NCBI GenBank assembly: GCA_002715485.1
Contig: PAZL01000009.1
Location: 1 to 33,419 of the forward strand
Direction of reading: 5' to 3'
Source: Aequorivita sp.
Lineage (GTDB): Bacteria; Bacteroidota; Bacteroidia; Flavobacteriales; Flavobacteriaceae
Length of the DNA stretch: 33,419 bases
Below the pieces are notes generated by a model, which was not told the DNA's origin, ran no database searches, and saw only the letters and a list, made by a program, of their open reading frames with translations. A program made the translations under genes and the position numbers. This document shows, one piece after another, positions 16,491 through 25,221 of the stretch (its first letter is position 1; every line of letters begins with the position of its first letter).

Positions 16491-17822
16491 ATGCAGTACA
16501 TTCCGAATATACTTTTTATAATCGCCCTTGCAGCGGGTGTGGGGTATTTCACTTTCAATATCCGTAAGATAATCCGAAACATCAAACTGGGTCATCAAGT
16601 AGATGCCTCAGATAACACTTCGGAAAGATGGGGCAATGTAGTGCGCATTGCACTGGGACAATCAAAAATGGTGGTACGCCCCATTCCTGGGCTTCTCCAC
16701 ATAATTGTATATGTAGGTTTTATTATCATTAACATCGAAGTTCTCGAAATTATTATTGATGGAATTTTTGGAACCCATAGAGTACTTTCAACAGTTCTGC
16801 CAATAGGCCTGTACAATTTCTTAATTGCATCTTTCGAAATTTTGGCACTTCTTGTTCTGGTAGGTGTCATACTTTTCTGGACTCGAAGAAATATTCAAAA
16901 ATTAAAGCGGTTTTGGGCAAACGAAATGAAGGGTTGGCCTAAAAATGATGCAAACTATATTCTATATTTTGAAATGGTCTTGATGATTCTCTTTTTGACT
17001 ATGAATGCGGCAGACCAACAATTACAAACATTGGGCGCAACCCACTATGTTGAGGCGGGTTCTTATCCAGTAAGTAAGTTTATAGTTCCTTTTTTTAGCA
17101 ATTTTTCTGAGACTACCCTAATTGCCATTGAGCGCGGTGCTTGGTGGCTTCATATTTTGGGAATACTTGTATTTCTAAACTACTTATACTTTTCAAAACA
17201 TCTTCACATTATATTAGCCTTCCCCAATGTTTACTTCGGAAAAGTGGTTCCTAAAGGAAAATTTAAAAACTTGGACTCCGTTACCAAAGAAGTAAAAATG
17301 ATGATGGATCCTAACGTAGATCCGTTTGCTGCTCCCGCTGAAGGGGCAAACCAAGCTCCTGCTAAATTCGGAGCTAGTGATGTTATGGATTTAAGTAGGT
17401 TTCAATTGCTCAACGCCTATACCTGCACAGAGTGTGGTCGCTGTACCAGTGAATGTCCCGCAAATATTACTGGAAAGAAACTTTCGCCCCGTAAAATTAT
17501 GATGGACACCCGTGACCGCTTGGAGGAAATTGGAAAAAATATTGACAAAAATGGCGAATTCAAACCAGACGGTAAGCAACTGCTGGATGACTATATTACA
17601 CGTGAAGAACTTTGGGCCTGTACAACCTGCAATGCCTGTGTAGAGGCCTGCCCTGTAAGCATTGACCCGCTAAGCATTATTATGGATATGCGACAATATT
17701 TGGTGATGGAACAATCGGCAGCTCCAACAGAGCTAAATGTTTCTATGACCAATATTGAAAACAATGGAGCGCCGTGGCCATATAACCAGATGGACCGCTT
17801 GAACTGGAAAGACGAGAATTGA
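16491..17822 (+). CDS. Membrane-bound 4Fe-4S dicluster protein (HdrC/GlpC-like with NarI-like membrane domain)
   Basis: Predicted protein of 443 residues. The N-terminal half has about five membrane helices (near residues 3-25, 63-88, 103-128, 153-175 and 215-240) and contains histidines that could bind haem. The C-terminal half has two 4Fe-4S motifs: C312, C315, C318 and C322 in CTECGRCTSECP, and C377, C380, C383 and C387 in CTTCNACVEACP. This is the plan of a quinone-linked electron-transfer subunit joined to an HdrC/GlpC-like ferredoxin. The CCG-domain gene two positions downstream is its likely partner. No catalytic dehydrogenase is encoded beside them, so the electron donor is unknown. 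Confidence 0.87.
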   Translation: MQYIPNILFIIALAAGVGYFTFNIRKIIRNIKLGHQVDASDNTSERWGNVVRIALGQSKMVVRPIPGLLHIIVYVGFIIINIEVLEIIIDGIFGTHRVLSTVLPIGLYNFLIASFEILALLVLVGVILFWTRRNIQKLKRFWANEMKGWPKNDANYILYFEMVLMILFLTMNAADQQLQTLGATHYVEAGSYPVSKFIVPFFSNFSETTLIAIERGAWWLHILGILVFLNYLYFSKHLHIILAFPNVYFGKVVPKGKFKNLDSVTKEVKMMMDPNVDPFAAPAEGANQAPAKFGASDVMDLSRFQLLNAYTCTECGRCTSECPANITGKKLSPRKIMMDTRDRLEEIGKNIDKNGEFKPDGKQLLDDYITREELWACTTCNACVEACPVSIDPLSIIMDMRQYLVMEQSAAPTELNVSMTNIENNGAPWPYNQMDRLNWKDEN

Positions 17823-17834
17823 TAAAATTTTAGT

Positions 17835-18269
17835 ATGAAAAAAGAAGAAGTAGAAAAAATGCTGCACGATAAAGTAGAAATGGGTGAACATGTAAGCCCA
17901 ATTCTTCCCGAGGGGATAAAAAACTACTTGATAGACATTGATGGAACCATTACCGACGACATTCCAAACGAGGAACCCGAACGTATGGCTACCTGCGAAC
18001 CATTTCCAGATGCTCTAAAAACCTTGAACAAATGGTACGACGAGGGGCATATTATCTGCTTTTTTACCTCCCGAACCGAAGCACATCGTGAAGTAACTGA
18101 AACATGGCTAAAAAAGTATGGTTTTAAATATCACAGCATGCTGATGGGTAAACCACGAGGTGGTAATTATCACTGGGTGGACAACCATTTGGTGAGAGCC
18201 ACACGCTACAAAGGAAGATTTACTGATTTGGTTGAAAAAGAAGTTACCATTGAAGTATTTGAAGATTAA
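17835..18269 (+). CDS. HAD-like hydrolase (often labelled phosphoheptose isomerase)
   Basis: Predicted cytoplasmic protein of 144 residues. YLIDIDGTITDD (about residues 34-45) is HAD motif I with two aspartates, and CFFTSRTEAH fits motif II. A later lysine (MGKPRGGNYHWVDNHL) and an aspartate could serve motifs III and IV. Close homologues are often named phosphoheptose isomerase, but there is no SIS fold or GmhA active site, so that label is probably wrong. A small phosphatase is the safer description, with unknown substrate. It sits between the two iron-sulfur genes, 12 bases after the first and 18 before the second, so it may serve that system. Confidence 0.75.
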   Translation: MKKEEVEKMLHDKVEMGEHVSPILPEGIKNYLIDIDGTITDDIPNEEPERMATCEPFPDALKTLNKWYDEGHIICFFTSRTEAHREVTETWLKKYGFKYHSMLMGKPRGGNYHWVDNHLVRATRYKGRFTDLVEKEVTIEVFED

Positions 18270-18287
18270 ATCTGAAAATTTTAAAAA

Positions 18288-19079
18288 ATGAGTGAACCGA
18301 TAAAAGTCCCAACAATGGCCGAATATATGGCACAAGGCAAAAAACCCGAAGTATTGTTTTGGGTAGGTTGCGCAGGGAGCTTTGACGACCGTGCAAAGAA
18401 AATAACCAAAGCCTTTGTGAAATTGCTCAATAAAGCAAATATAGATTTTGCCGTTTTGGGAACTGAAGAAAGTTGCACCGGCGATCCCGCAAAAAGGGCT
18501 GGAAATGAATTTCTTTTCCAAATGCAGGCAATGGCAAATATTGAAGTGTTGAACGGTTATGAAATAAAGAAGATAGTTACTGCTTGCCCACATTGTTTTA
18601 ACACTATAAAAAATGAGTATCCAGGGCTTGGTGGCAATTATGAAATTATGCACCACACCCAATTCCTAAAATCGTTAATGGAAGAGGGAAGGCTTAAAGT
18701 GGAAGGCGGAAAATTTAAAGGAAAACGAATCACATTCCACGATCCCTGCTATTTGGGAAGAGCAAATGGCGAATATGAAGCGCCACGCGAGCTGCTTCAA
18801 AAATTGGAAGTGGAATTGGTTGAAATGAAACGATGCAAATCGCGCGGACTTTGCTGCGGGGCGGGAGGCGCACAAATGTTTAAAGAACCTGAGCCTGGAA
18901 AAAAAGATATTAACGTAGAACGTACCGAAGAAGCCTTGGAAACCGCTCCAAAAATAATTGCAGCAGCCTGTCCGTTCTGCAATACCATGATGACCGATGG
19001 CGTTAAAGCTAAGAGTGCCGAAGACAGCGTTCAAGTATTGGACGTTGCAGAGATGATTGCAAATGCAGAAGATTTATAA
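18288..19079 (+). CDS. CCG-domain (Fe-S)-binding protein, HdrB/GlpC-like
   Basis: Predicted protein of 263 residues with two cysteine-rich CCG domains. The first has C28 in WVGCAGSFDDR, then EESCTGDPA and TACPHCFNT. The second has HDPCYLGR, GLCCGAGGAQMF and AACPFCNTMM. This is the fold of HdrB, of the GlpC C-terminal part and of LldE, which holds an unusual iron-sulfur cluster and takes part in thiol/disulfide or flavin-to-quinone electron transfer. It is most likely the partner of the membrane iron-sulfur protein at 16491-17822. The gap to the next gene is 3 bases, so it is firmly in the operon. Confidence 0.9.
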   Translation: MSEPIKVPTMAEYMAQGKKPEVLFWVGCAGSFDDRAKKITKAFVKLLNKANIDFAVLGTEESCTGDPAKRAGNEFLFQMQAMANIEVLNGYEIKKIVTACPHCFNTIKNEYPGLGGNYEIMHHTQFLKSLMEEGRLKVEGGKFKGKRITFHDPCYLGRANGEYEAPRELLQKLEVELVEMKRCKSRGLCCGAGGAQMFKEPEPGKKDINVERTEEALETAPKIIAAACPFCNTMMTDGVKAKSAEDSVQVLDVAEMIANAEDL

Positions 19080-19082
19080 ATA

Positions 19083-19568
19083 ATGTTGACAGATTTTAAA
19101 AACCTGCCGGATGATTCCAGAATATGGATCTATCAGGCCAATAGAAAATTAAGCGACGAAGAAGTTGCTGAAATCACCAAATTATCAGAAGATTTCTTAA
19201 CCGAATGGACCGCCCACGGCGCTGACCTTGAGGCGGGTCTTGAAATAAAATACAACCGATTTATTGTACTTGGGCTTAATCAGGCAAATGCTTCCGCATC
19301 AGGCTGCAGCATTGACGCGTCTGTCCATTTCATACAATCCCTTCAGGAAAAATTTAATGTGGATTTACTTGATAAAATGAACGTGACCTTTTATTCAGGT
19401 GAATATATAGCCTATAAACCTTTGGCAGATTTTAGAAAAATGGCGAAGGATAAATCTGTTTCAAAGAATACTGTCGTCTTTAACAATCTTGTAAATACAA
19501 AAGCAGAATATCTTGAAAACTGGGAAGTTCCGGCGAGCGAAAGTTGGCACAATAGATTTTTATCATAA
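19083..19568 (+). CDS. Conserved Bacteroidota protein, usually named 'ABC transporter ATPase'
   Basis: Predicted cytoplasmic protein of 161 residues starting 3 bases after the preceding stop. Recognisable family stretches are RIWIYQANRKLSD near the N-terminus, EWTAHGADL, GCSIDASVHFIQSL in the middle and EVPASESWHNRFLS at the end. I recall that databases often call this family ABC transporter ATPase, but there is no Walker A (GxxxxGKT), no ABC signature (LSGGQ) and no Walker B, so that name cannot be right as a function. The single conserved-looking cysteine in GCSIDASVH is the only obvious reactive residue. Function unknown. Its constant company may link it to the iron-sulfur proteins. Confidence 0.8.
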   Translation: MLTDFKNLPDDSRIWIYQANRKLSDEEVAEITKLSEDFLTEWTAHGADLEAGLEIKYNRFIVLGLNQANASASGCSIDASVHFIQSLQEKFNVDLLDKMNVTFYSGEYIAYKPLADFRKMAKDKSVSKNTVVFNNLVNTKAEYLENWEVPASESWHNRFLS

Positions 19569-19584
19569 AAACGAATTTAGAATT

Positions 19585-22503
19585 ATGAAGAAATCATTGC
19601 TTGCATATATTTTCATTCTGCTGTCTTTTTCAGCTTTTCCACAGGATAAAAACCCATTAATCGTTAAAAACGATTTTCAAAACCAAAAAAAATGGGTGGA
19701 TAGCATCTACGATGCTATGACTTTAGAAGAGAAAATGGGCCAGCTTTTTATGGCAGATATTTTTTCAAGCGATCCAAAGGCAAAAACTGATAAAATAAAG
19801 GACCTTATTACAAATTATCATTTGGGAGGTATTATTTTTTCCAAAGGCGGTCCTGTTCGCCAAGCCAAACTGAACAATGAGTTTCAGTCACTCGCCAAAA
19901 TACCTTTAATGATTGGTATGGACGCAGAATGGGGTCTCGCAATGCGACTGGATTCTACCTATGCTTTTCCGTGGAATATGACTTTGGGAGCGATTACAGA
20001 CAATAAAATCGTTGAGAAAATTGGTCGGAGAATTGGTGAACAGTCCAAACGTTTGGGTGTTCACATCAACTTTGCGCCAGTAGTTGACATAAATACAAAC
20101 CCTAAAAACCCAATAATAGGTAACCGCTCATTTGGAGAAGATAGGGACAATGTAACCGAAAAGGCTCTTGCCTTTATGAAAGGCATGCAAAGTGCTGGTA
20201 TTATGGGAAGTGCGAAACATTTTCCCGGCCACGGCGATACCGATATGGATAGTCATAAAACTTTGCCAACAGTAGATTTTTCAAGGGAACGATTGGATAC
20301 TTTGGAACTTTACCCATACAAAAGACTCATTAGTGAAGGCCTAAATAGCGTGATGGTCGCCCACCTGAATGTTCCATCCTTGGAAATTCAGATGAATTAC
20401 CCGTCATCACTTTCTTCAAAAGTTGTTACAGATCTTCTAAAAAATGAGTTGGGCTTTAATGGTTTAATTTTTACCGATGCATTGAATATGAAGGGTGCGT
20501 CCGACTTTAAAAAACCTGGTGAAATAGAGCTGGCCGCATTTCTTGCAGGGAATGATGTATTATTGATATCCGAAGATGTGCCAAAGGCAATGGAATTTCT
20601 TATAAATTCCTACAACGAAGAAATTATCACTGAAAAACGTTTGGCCTATTCCGTGAAGAAAATTCTATATGCAAAATATAAGGTGGGTCTAAATAACTAC
20701 AAGCCTGTAAACACAGCATATTTAGTAGACGATTTAAATTCTGTAAATGATGATGCGCTATATGAAGAAGCAATGGACAACGCATTAACGGTTATTAAAA
20801 ATGACCGTGCTATACTTCCTATAAAAGATCTTCAGGAGAAGAAAATTGCATATATAAATTTTGGTGATGATTCGGGAGAAACATTTTTAAACGAATTACA
20901 AAAATACGGCAATGTGGAGTGGGTAAAGGCGAACAGTCTTGATGATTATGTCCAAAAACTTAAAGCGTATAACTATGTTATTATCGGTTTTCACAAAAGC
21001 AATGACAACCCTTGGAAAAAATTTGAATTTACTGAAAATGAATTGGTTTGGCTTTATGAAATTGCCCGAACAAACACCGTGATTCTCGATGTGTTTGCAA
21101 GACCTTACGCAATGCTCGATTTAAAAACTACGGCAAATTTTGAAGGTGTGATAATGTCGTATCAAAACAGTGAAATTTCCCAAAAACTTTCTGCCCAACT
21201 TATCTTTGGCGCACGCGAAGCAAAAGGAAAACTTCCAGTATCATTAGGTGAAGATTTTCCTATGAATACTATTTTTAAAACAAAATCATTACGGCGGCTA
21301 CAATACGGAACGCCTGAAAGTGTAGGCGTTAATAGCTATAAACTGAAAAAAATTGATTCCCTCGCAAATTTGGGAATCAGTGAGGGAATGTATCCTGGGG
21401 CGCAAATAATTGTTGCTCGAAAAGGAAAGGTTATTTATCAGAAAAATTTTGGACACCACGAATATAATTCCCCAATTAAAGTTCAGGATAGTACCGTGTA
21501 CGATTTGGCTTCTTTAACCAAAATCCTGGCTTCCTTACCGCTTGTGATGCAACTTGTTGACAAAAAAGAATTAAGTATGAATACGAAGCTTTCAGAAATG
21601 CTTCCGGAATACAAAAATTCAAACAAGGCAAATATTACTTTAAAGGAAATGCTTTCGCACTATGCGCGTTTAAAGGCCTGGATACCATTTTATCGCCATA
21701 CATTCAACAATGAAAAAACAGGAATCTCTTCAAAGTATTATTCTGAGATTCCCGATAAAAATTTCAATGTTCAGGTGGCTGAAAATCTTTACATGCGAAG
21801 GGATTATATGGATACAATATTCAAAACAATTAGAGAAAGTGATTTAAACCCACGGCTTGAATATAAATACAGCGACCTTCCATATTATATTTTAAAAAAA
21901 TACCTGGAAGCAAAATTCGGAAAACCGATGGAACTCATTGTACAGGAAAACCTTTACGAATCCTTGGGCGCAAACTATACCACTTATCTGCCATTGGAAA
22001 AATTTTCAAAAGACAATATTCCGCCAACGGAGCAAGACAATATTTTTAGAAACCAGAAAGTTCAGGGTTATGTGCACGACCAAGGCGCTGCGATGCTTGG
22101 TGGAGTGAGCGGCCATGCGGGTCTTTTTAGTAACGCAAATGATGTAGCCAAGATTATGCAGATGTATCTTTGGAAAGGATTTTATGGCGGTAAACGGTAC
22201 TTTAATCCAGATATTTTAGACCTTTTTAATACCTGTTATTATTGCGATAAAAACGTGCGAAGAGGTGTGGGTTTTGACAAGCCACAGCTCGGCACTTCGG
22301 GGCCTACTTGCGGTTGTGTTTCCATGACAAGTTTTGGACATAGTGGTTTTACCGGAACATTTGCTTGGGCAGATCCGGAACAGGATATTGTGTATGTCTT
22401 TTTATCAAACCGAACTTTTCCCGATGCTGAAAACCGAAAGTTAATAAAGAGCGATTTGCGAAGCAAAATACAGGAAGCCATTTATGAGGCAATTGATTAT
22501 TAA
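19585..22503 (+). CDS. GH3 beta-N-acetylglucosaminidase (NagZ-like) fused to a beta-lactamase-fold serine hydrolase
   Basis: Predicted exported protein of 972 residues from the ATG at 19585, which begins the signal peptide MKKSLLAYIFILLSFSAFPQ. Residues about 25-370 form a GH3 domain of NagZ type: the K211-H-F-P-G-H-G-D-T catalytic loop and D298 as nucleophile in FTDALNMKGA. A GH3 C-terminal-like region follows (about 400-590). Residues about 600-970 are a class C beta-lactamase-like hydrolase with S643-L-T-K646, Y762-S-D764 (usually Y-x-N) and H919-S-G921. In Bacillus subtilis the separate neighbours NagZ and AmiE remove GlcNAc and then the peptide from muramic acid, so a two-step muropeptide enzyme is inferred, not shown. 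Confidence 0.92.
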   Translation: MKKSLLAYIFILLSFSAFPQDKNPLIVKNDFQNQKKWVDSIYDAMTLEEKMGQLFMADIFSSDPKAKTDKIKDLITNYHLGGIIFSKGGPVRQAKLNNEFQSLAKIPLMIGMDAEWGLAMRLDSTYAFPWNMTLGAITDNKIVEKIGRRIGEQSKRLGVHINFAPVVDINTNPKNPIIGNRSFGEDRDNVTEKALAFMKGMQSAGIMGSAKHFPGHGDTDMDSHKTLPTVDFSRERLDTLELYPYKRLISEGLNSVMVAHLNVPSLEIQMNYPSSLSSKVVTDLLKNELGFNGLIFTDALNMKGASDFKKPGEIELAAFLAGNDVLLISEDVPKAMEFLINSYNEEIITEKRLAYSVKKILYAKYKVGLNNYKPVNTAYLVDDLNSVNDDALYEEAMDNALTVIKNDRAILPIKDLQEKKIAYINFGDDSGETFLNELQKYGNVEWVKANSLDDYVQKLKAYNYVIIGFHKSNDNPWKKFEFTENELVWLYEIARTNTVILDVFARPYAMLDLKTTANFEGVIMSYQNSEISQKLSAQLIFGAREAKGKLPVSLGEDFPMNTIFKTKSLRRLQYGTPESVGVNSYKLKKIDSLANLGISEGMYPGAQIIVARKGKVIYQKNFGHHEYNSPIKVQDSTVYDLASLTKILASLPLVMQLVDKKELSMNTKLSEMLPEYKNSNKANITLKEMLSHYARLKAWIPFYRHTFNNEKTGISSKYYSEIPDKNFNVQVAENLYMRRDYMDTIFKTIRESDLNPRLEYKYSDLPYYILKKYLEAKFGKPMELIVQENLYESLGANYTTYLPLEKFSKDNIPPTEQDNIFRNQKVQGYVHDQGAAMLGGVSGHAGLFSNANDVAKIMQMYLWKGFYGGKRYFNPDILDLFNTCYYCDKNVRRGVGFDKPQLGTSGPTCGCVSMTSFGHSGFTGTFAWADPEQDIVYVFLSNRTFPDAENRKLIKSDLRSKIQEAIYEAIDY

Positions 22504-22548
22504 TTTCAATGCTTCACAGGTCTAAAACTTTTAACCTAAAACAATAAA

Positions 22549-23691
22549 ATGAAAATAGCAATAGTATGTTATCCAACCTTCGGCGGAAGCGGGGTAGTAG
22601 CCACAGAGCTGGGGCTGGCATTGGCCGAGCACGGACACGAAATTCATTTTATTACATACAAGCAACCCGTTAGGCTGGAATTGCTTTCAAAAAATATCCA
22701 CTTTCACGAGGTTTCAGTTCCTGTTTACCCGCTTTTCCACTACCAACCCTATGAACTTGCACTTTCAAGCAAGTTGGTAGATATGGTAAAACTTCATAAA
22801 ATTGAGGTGTTGCATGTACATTATGCAATACCACACGCTTACGCAGGCTATATGGCGAAGAAAATGCTAGAGGAAGAAAATATCTTTATTCCTATGGTGA
22901 CCACACTTCACGGAACGGATATTACACTTGTGGGAAGCCACCCTTTTTATAAACCTGCGGTTACTTTCAGTATAAACAATAGTGATGTAGTGACGTCAGT
23001 TTCAAAGAGTTTAAAAGAAGATACATTACATCTATTTGATATTAAAAAGGAAATACACGTAGTGCCAAATTTTATAGACATTCCCAAGAAAATCAACCCA
23101 TTTACAGATTGTCAGCGGGATTTAATGGCGGCTAAAAACGAGCGAATTATTACCCACGTGAGCAATCTTCGACCGGTGAAACGTGTAAAGGATGTAATAG
23201 AGGTTTTCGATCGTATTCAAAAAAAGATTCCTTCAAAATTAATTATAGTAGGCGAGGGGCCTGAGCGTGAAGCTTGCGAAAACTTATGTGAAGAAAAAGG
23301 TATTGAGGAAAAAGTGCTTTTTGTGGGCAACAGCAATGAAGTGGACAAAATTCTTTGTTTTACCGATCTTTTTATTCTTCCTTCAGAAAAGGAAAGCTTT
23401 GGTCTTGCCGCCTTGGAAGCTATGGCTTGTGGGGTTCCCGTTATTTCAAGTAATACAGGCGGATTGCCAGAAGTAAATATTCAGGGAGTAAGCGGCTTTT
23501 TGAGCGGTGTTGGCAATGTTGATGAAATGGCCGAGAATGCCTTAAAAATTTTAGCTACAGACGAAACACTTAATAAATTTAAAATACAGGCTATTGAATC
23601 TGCTGCAATTTATGATACAAAAAAAATTGTTCCGCTGTATGAAAAATTATATGAAGAAGCAATTTCTAAAAAAAGCTCTCTAAGGCTTTAA
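22549..23691 (+). CDS. bshA: N-acetyl-alpha-D-glucosaminyl L-malate synthase BshA
   Basis: Predicted cytoplasmic GT4 glycosyltransferase of 380 residues. It joins UDP-GlcNAc and L-malate in the first step of bacillithiol synthesis. The opening MKIAIVCYPTFGGSGVVATE with its GGSG donor/acceptor loop, the HVHYAIPHAYAGYMA and TTLHGTDITLVG segments, and the GT4 motif EKESFGLAALEAMACG (E-x7-E) are all typical of BshA. The other bacillithiol genes (bshB, bshC) are not in the window. It is the last gene of the plus-strand run, and its stop codon overlaps that of the minus-strand dipeptidase. Confidence 0.95.
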   Translation: MKIAIVCYPTFGGSGVVATELGLALAEHGHEIHFITYKQPVRLELLSKNIHFHEVSVPVYPLFHYQPYELALSSKLVDMVKLHKIEVLHVHYAIPHAYAGYMAKKMLEEENIFIPMVTTLHGTDITLVGSHPFYKPAVTFSINNSDVVTSVSKSLKEDTLHLFDIKKEIHVVPNFIDIPKKINPFTDCQRDLMAAKNERIITHVSNLRPVKRVKDVIEVFDRIQKKIPSKLIIVGEGPEREACENLCEEKGIEEKVLFVGNSNEVDKILCFTDLFILPSEKESFGLAALEAMACGVPVISSNTGGLPEVNIQGVSGFLSGVGNVDEMAENALKILATDETLNKFKIQAIESAAIYDTKKIVPLYEKLYEEAISKKSSLRL

Positions 23692-25142
23692 TAATTTCTT
23701 TCAATAAATTCCATCGCATTCACGTGCATTACTCGCGCTACAATGGCCGCTGCCTCAATTCTGTTGAAATCATTCAACATGATTAAATTTTTCGAAAGAT
23801 ATTCTTCTGCATGATTTAACATTTCCTCGGCCAAATCTTTCATATTCTCAGCTGTCCACAATCCATTGATAGGATTTACAATTCCGTCAAAATCACTGCC
23901 TATGCTCTGTATTCCCCAACAAAAAAGACCTTCCTTATCCAAAACTTCGGCAATATGCTGAACTTGCCTCCAAACCAATAATGCTTTTTTACGCAATTGT
24001 TTGCGCTTGTTAGGGAATATCATTTTACTTTCTGAAATGGCCTTACTACTACCAATACGACGCTCATCTAACTGAATTCCGAAAATTCCATTGCTGCGTG
24101 CAATCCGAATTAATTCTTCATCATAAAAGTTAATGTCAATGTCACAAAACCACTCTGCGTGTTCGGGAACATCAGTTATATTCCATTGCACAATGGAGTG
24201 CTTCCCGTTGCATGCCCCGTGGCTTGCAATTACAGGAATTTTTTCTGCACTGTATTTTGTGTCAAGTAATTGATAATATTCTTTTCGTGAGGCCGTGCTT
24301 AAATGTTTCACATCGATAGGGATTCTCTTACCCTCTGTATTGTCCAACAGCAAATCAATTACTTCCATACCTAACTCTGTAATGCCAGTATTTAAACCTC
24401 GGTCTTGGTTTTTTTTCAGCATTCCTATTGAAATACTTCGTGCATGTCCGCAAAGTTCGTTGTAAAAATGATGGGCAAGTGTAATGAACATAGGGCGATG
24501 TTCCCAATTTTTTATGGCCTTGACGTTTCCAATGACCTCGGTACGGCTGGCCATATCTTTCTTCATATCAAGTCCCGTATTGAAGCTATGTCCGCCTTCA
24601 ATGGTAAGTACGATATTTATAATTTTTTTTGAATCGGTTTCTGCATTAAAATTATTTTCAATATCCTGAAAACTTCGAACCAATCTATAAGTATGGATTG
24701 TTCCGTCAATATTTACAACCTGATTATGAAGCTGCTGATAATAACGGTATTCATCCATCAAATCTGCAAAATAATCATTGTTGCTGCGTATGTAATCCAT
24801 CCGCGACTGGCTTATGCTTGCGGCTAGGTTTACCAAAACGTCTGTTACGCCTTTTATACCAATGATCTCCTTACCGAAGAAATGTTTTTCAAAAGGATAA
24901 AGAGAAACCACCACTACTTTGGTTTTGGCCTTTGCCAGCGCCGTTAAGTCTGTTTGGGTAAATTTGGTAAGGGTAACTATTCGGTTTAAAAACTTTTCAA
25001 GAAAATTGGGAGGACTGTAATGCCAAATGGAGTTTTTTCTATTTGGGTCCAGTGCGTTGTGTTTAGTAGGTTTGTACTTAAAACTTTTACTGTATGGCTT
25101 TAACGAGGGGTGGCAATGTATGTCTACATAATGCTTTTCCAT
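23688..25142 (-). CDS. Membrane dipeptidase-like metallohydrolase (peptidase family M19)
   Basis: Predicted protein of 484 residues, longer than the usual 320-420 of renal-dipeptidase relatives, and without a signal peptide. The amidohydrolase metal site is recognisable: H9 and H11 in DIHCHPSLKP, E182 in LTIEGGHSF, histidines in ITLAHHFYNELCGHARS and ASHGAC, and GSDFDGI near the C-terminus. M19 enzymes cleave dipeptides, including L-D and D-Ala-containing ones. The extra length lies mainly in the first 180 residues. Substrate is unknown. The gene converges on bshA with overlapping stop codons and starts with ATG at 25142. Confidence 0.85.
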   Translation of the reverse strand: MEKHYVDIHCHPSLKPYSKSFKYKPTKHNALDPNRKNSIWHYSPPNFLEKFLNRIVTLTKFTQTDLTALAKAKTKVVVVSLYPFEKHFFGKEIIGIKGVTDVLVNLAASISQSRMDYIRSNNDYFADLMDEYRYYQQLHNQVVNIDGTIHTYRLVRSFQDIENNFNAETDSKKIINIVLTIEGGHSFNTGLDMKKDMASRTEVIGNVKAIKNWEHRPMFITLAHHFYNELCGHARSISIGMLKKNQDRGLNTGITELGMEVIDLLLDNTEGKRIPIDVKHLSTASRKEYYQLLDTKYSAEKIPVIASHGACNGKHSIVQWNITDVPEHAEWFCDIDINFYDEELIRIARSNGIFGIQLDERRIGSSKAISESKMIFPNKRKQLRKKALLVWRQVQHIAEVLDKEGLFCWGIQSIGSDFDGIVNPINGLWTAENMKDLAEEMLNHAEEYLSKNLIMLNDFNRIEAAAIVARVMHVNAMEFIERNY

Positions 25143-25191
25143 GGGTCACTTTATTGAATTCTATAAAATTGCAATAAAATGCCAACTTATG

Positions 25192-25215
25192 AAACAGGAT
25201 TTTTCCTGTTTTTTT
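25192..25215. terminator. Hairpin AAACAGGA/TCCTGTTT with T tract
   Basis: An 8 bp stem (25192-25199 with 25204-25211) has a four-T loop and runs into seven Ts on the plus strand. It lies between the dipeptidase start (25142) and the stop of the beta-barrel gene (25274), both on the minus strand. Read on the minus strand it has only a weak T tract. It is the second of two tandem hairpins downstream of the beta-barrel gene. Confidence 0.5.
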
Positions 25216-25221
25216 AAAAGG

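Noticed and set aside
18108-18662. A 184-residue open frame on the minus strand across the HAD-like and CCG iron-sulfur genes
   Set aside because: It is fully antisense to two well-supported genes, its translation is rich in F, H and C without domain likeness, and it is best explained as a shadow frame.
19513-19584. Longer N-terminus for the GH3/serine hydrolase protein, overlapping the previous gene
   Set aside because: The signal peptide begins at the ATG at 19585; the upstream residues would block it.
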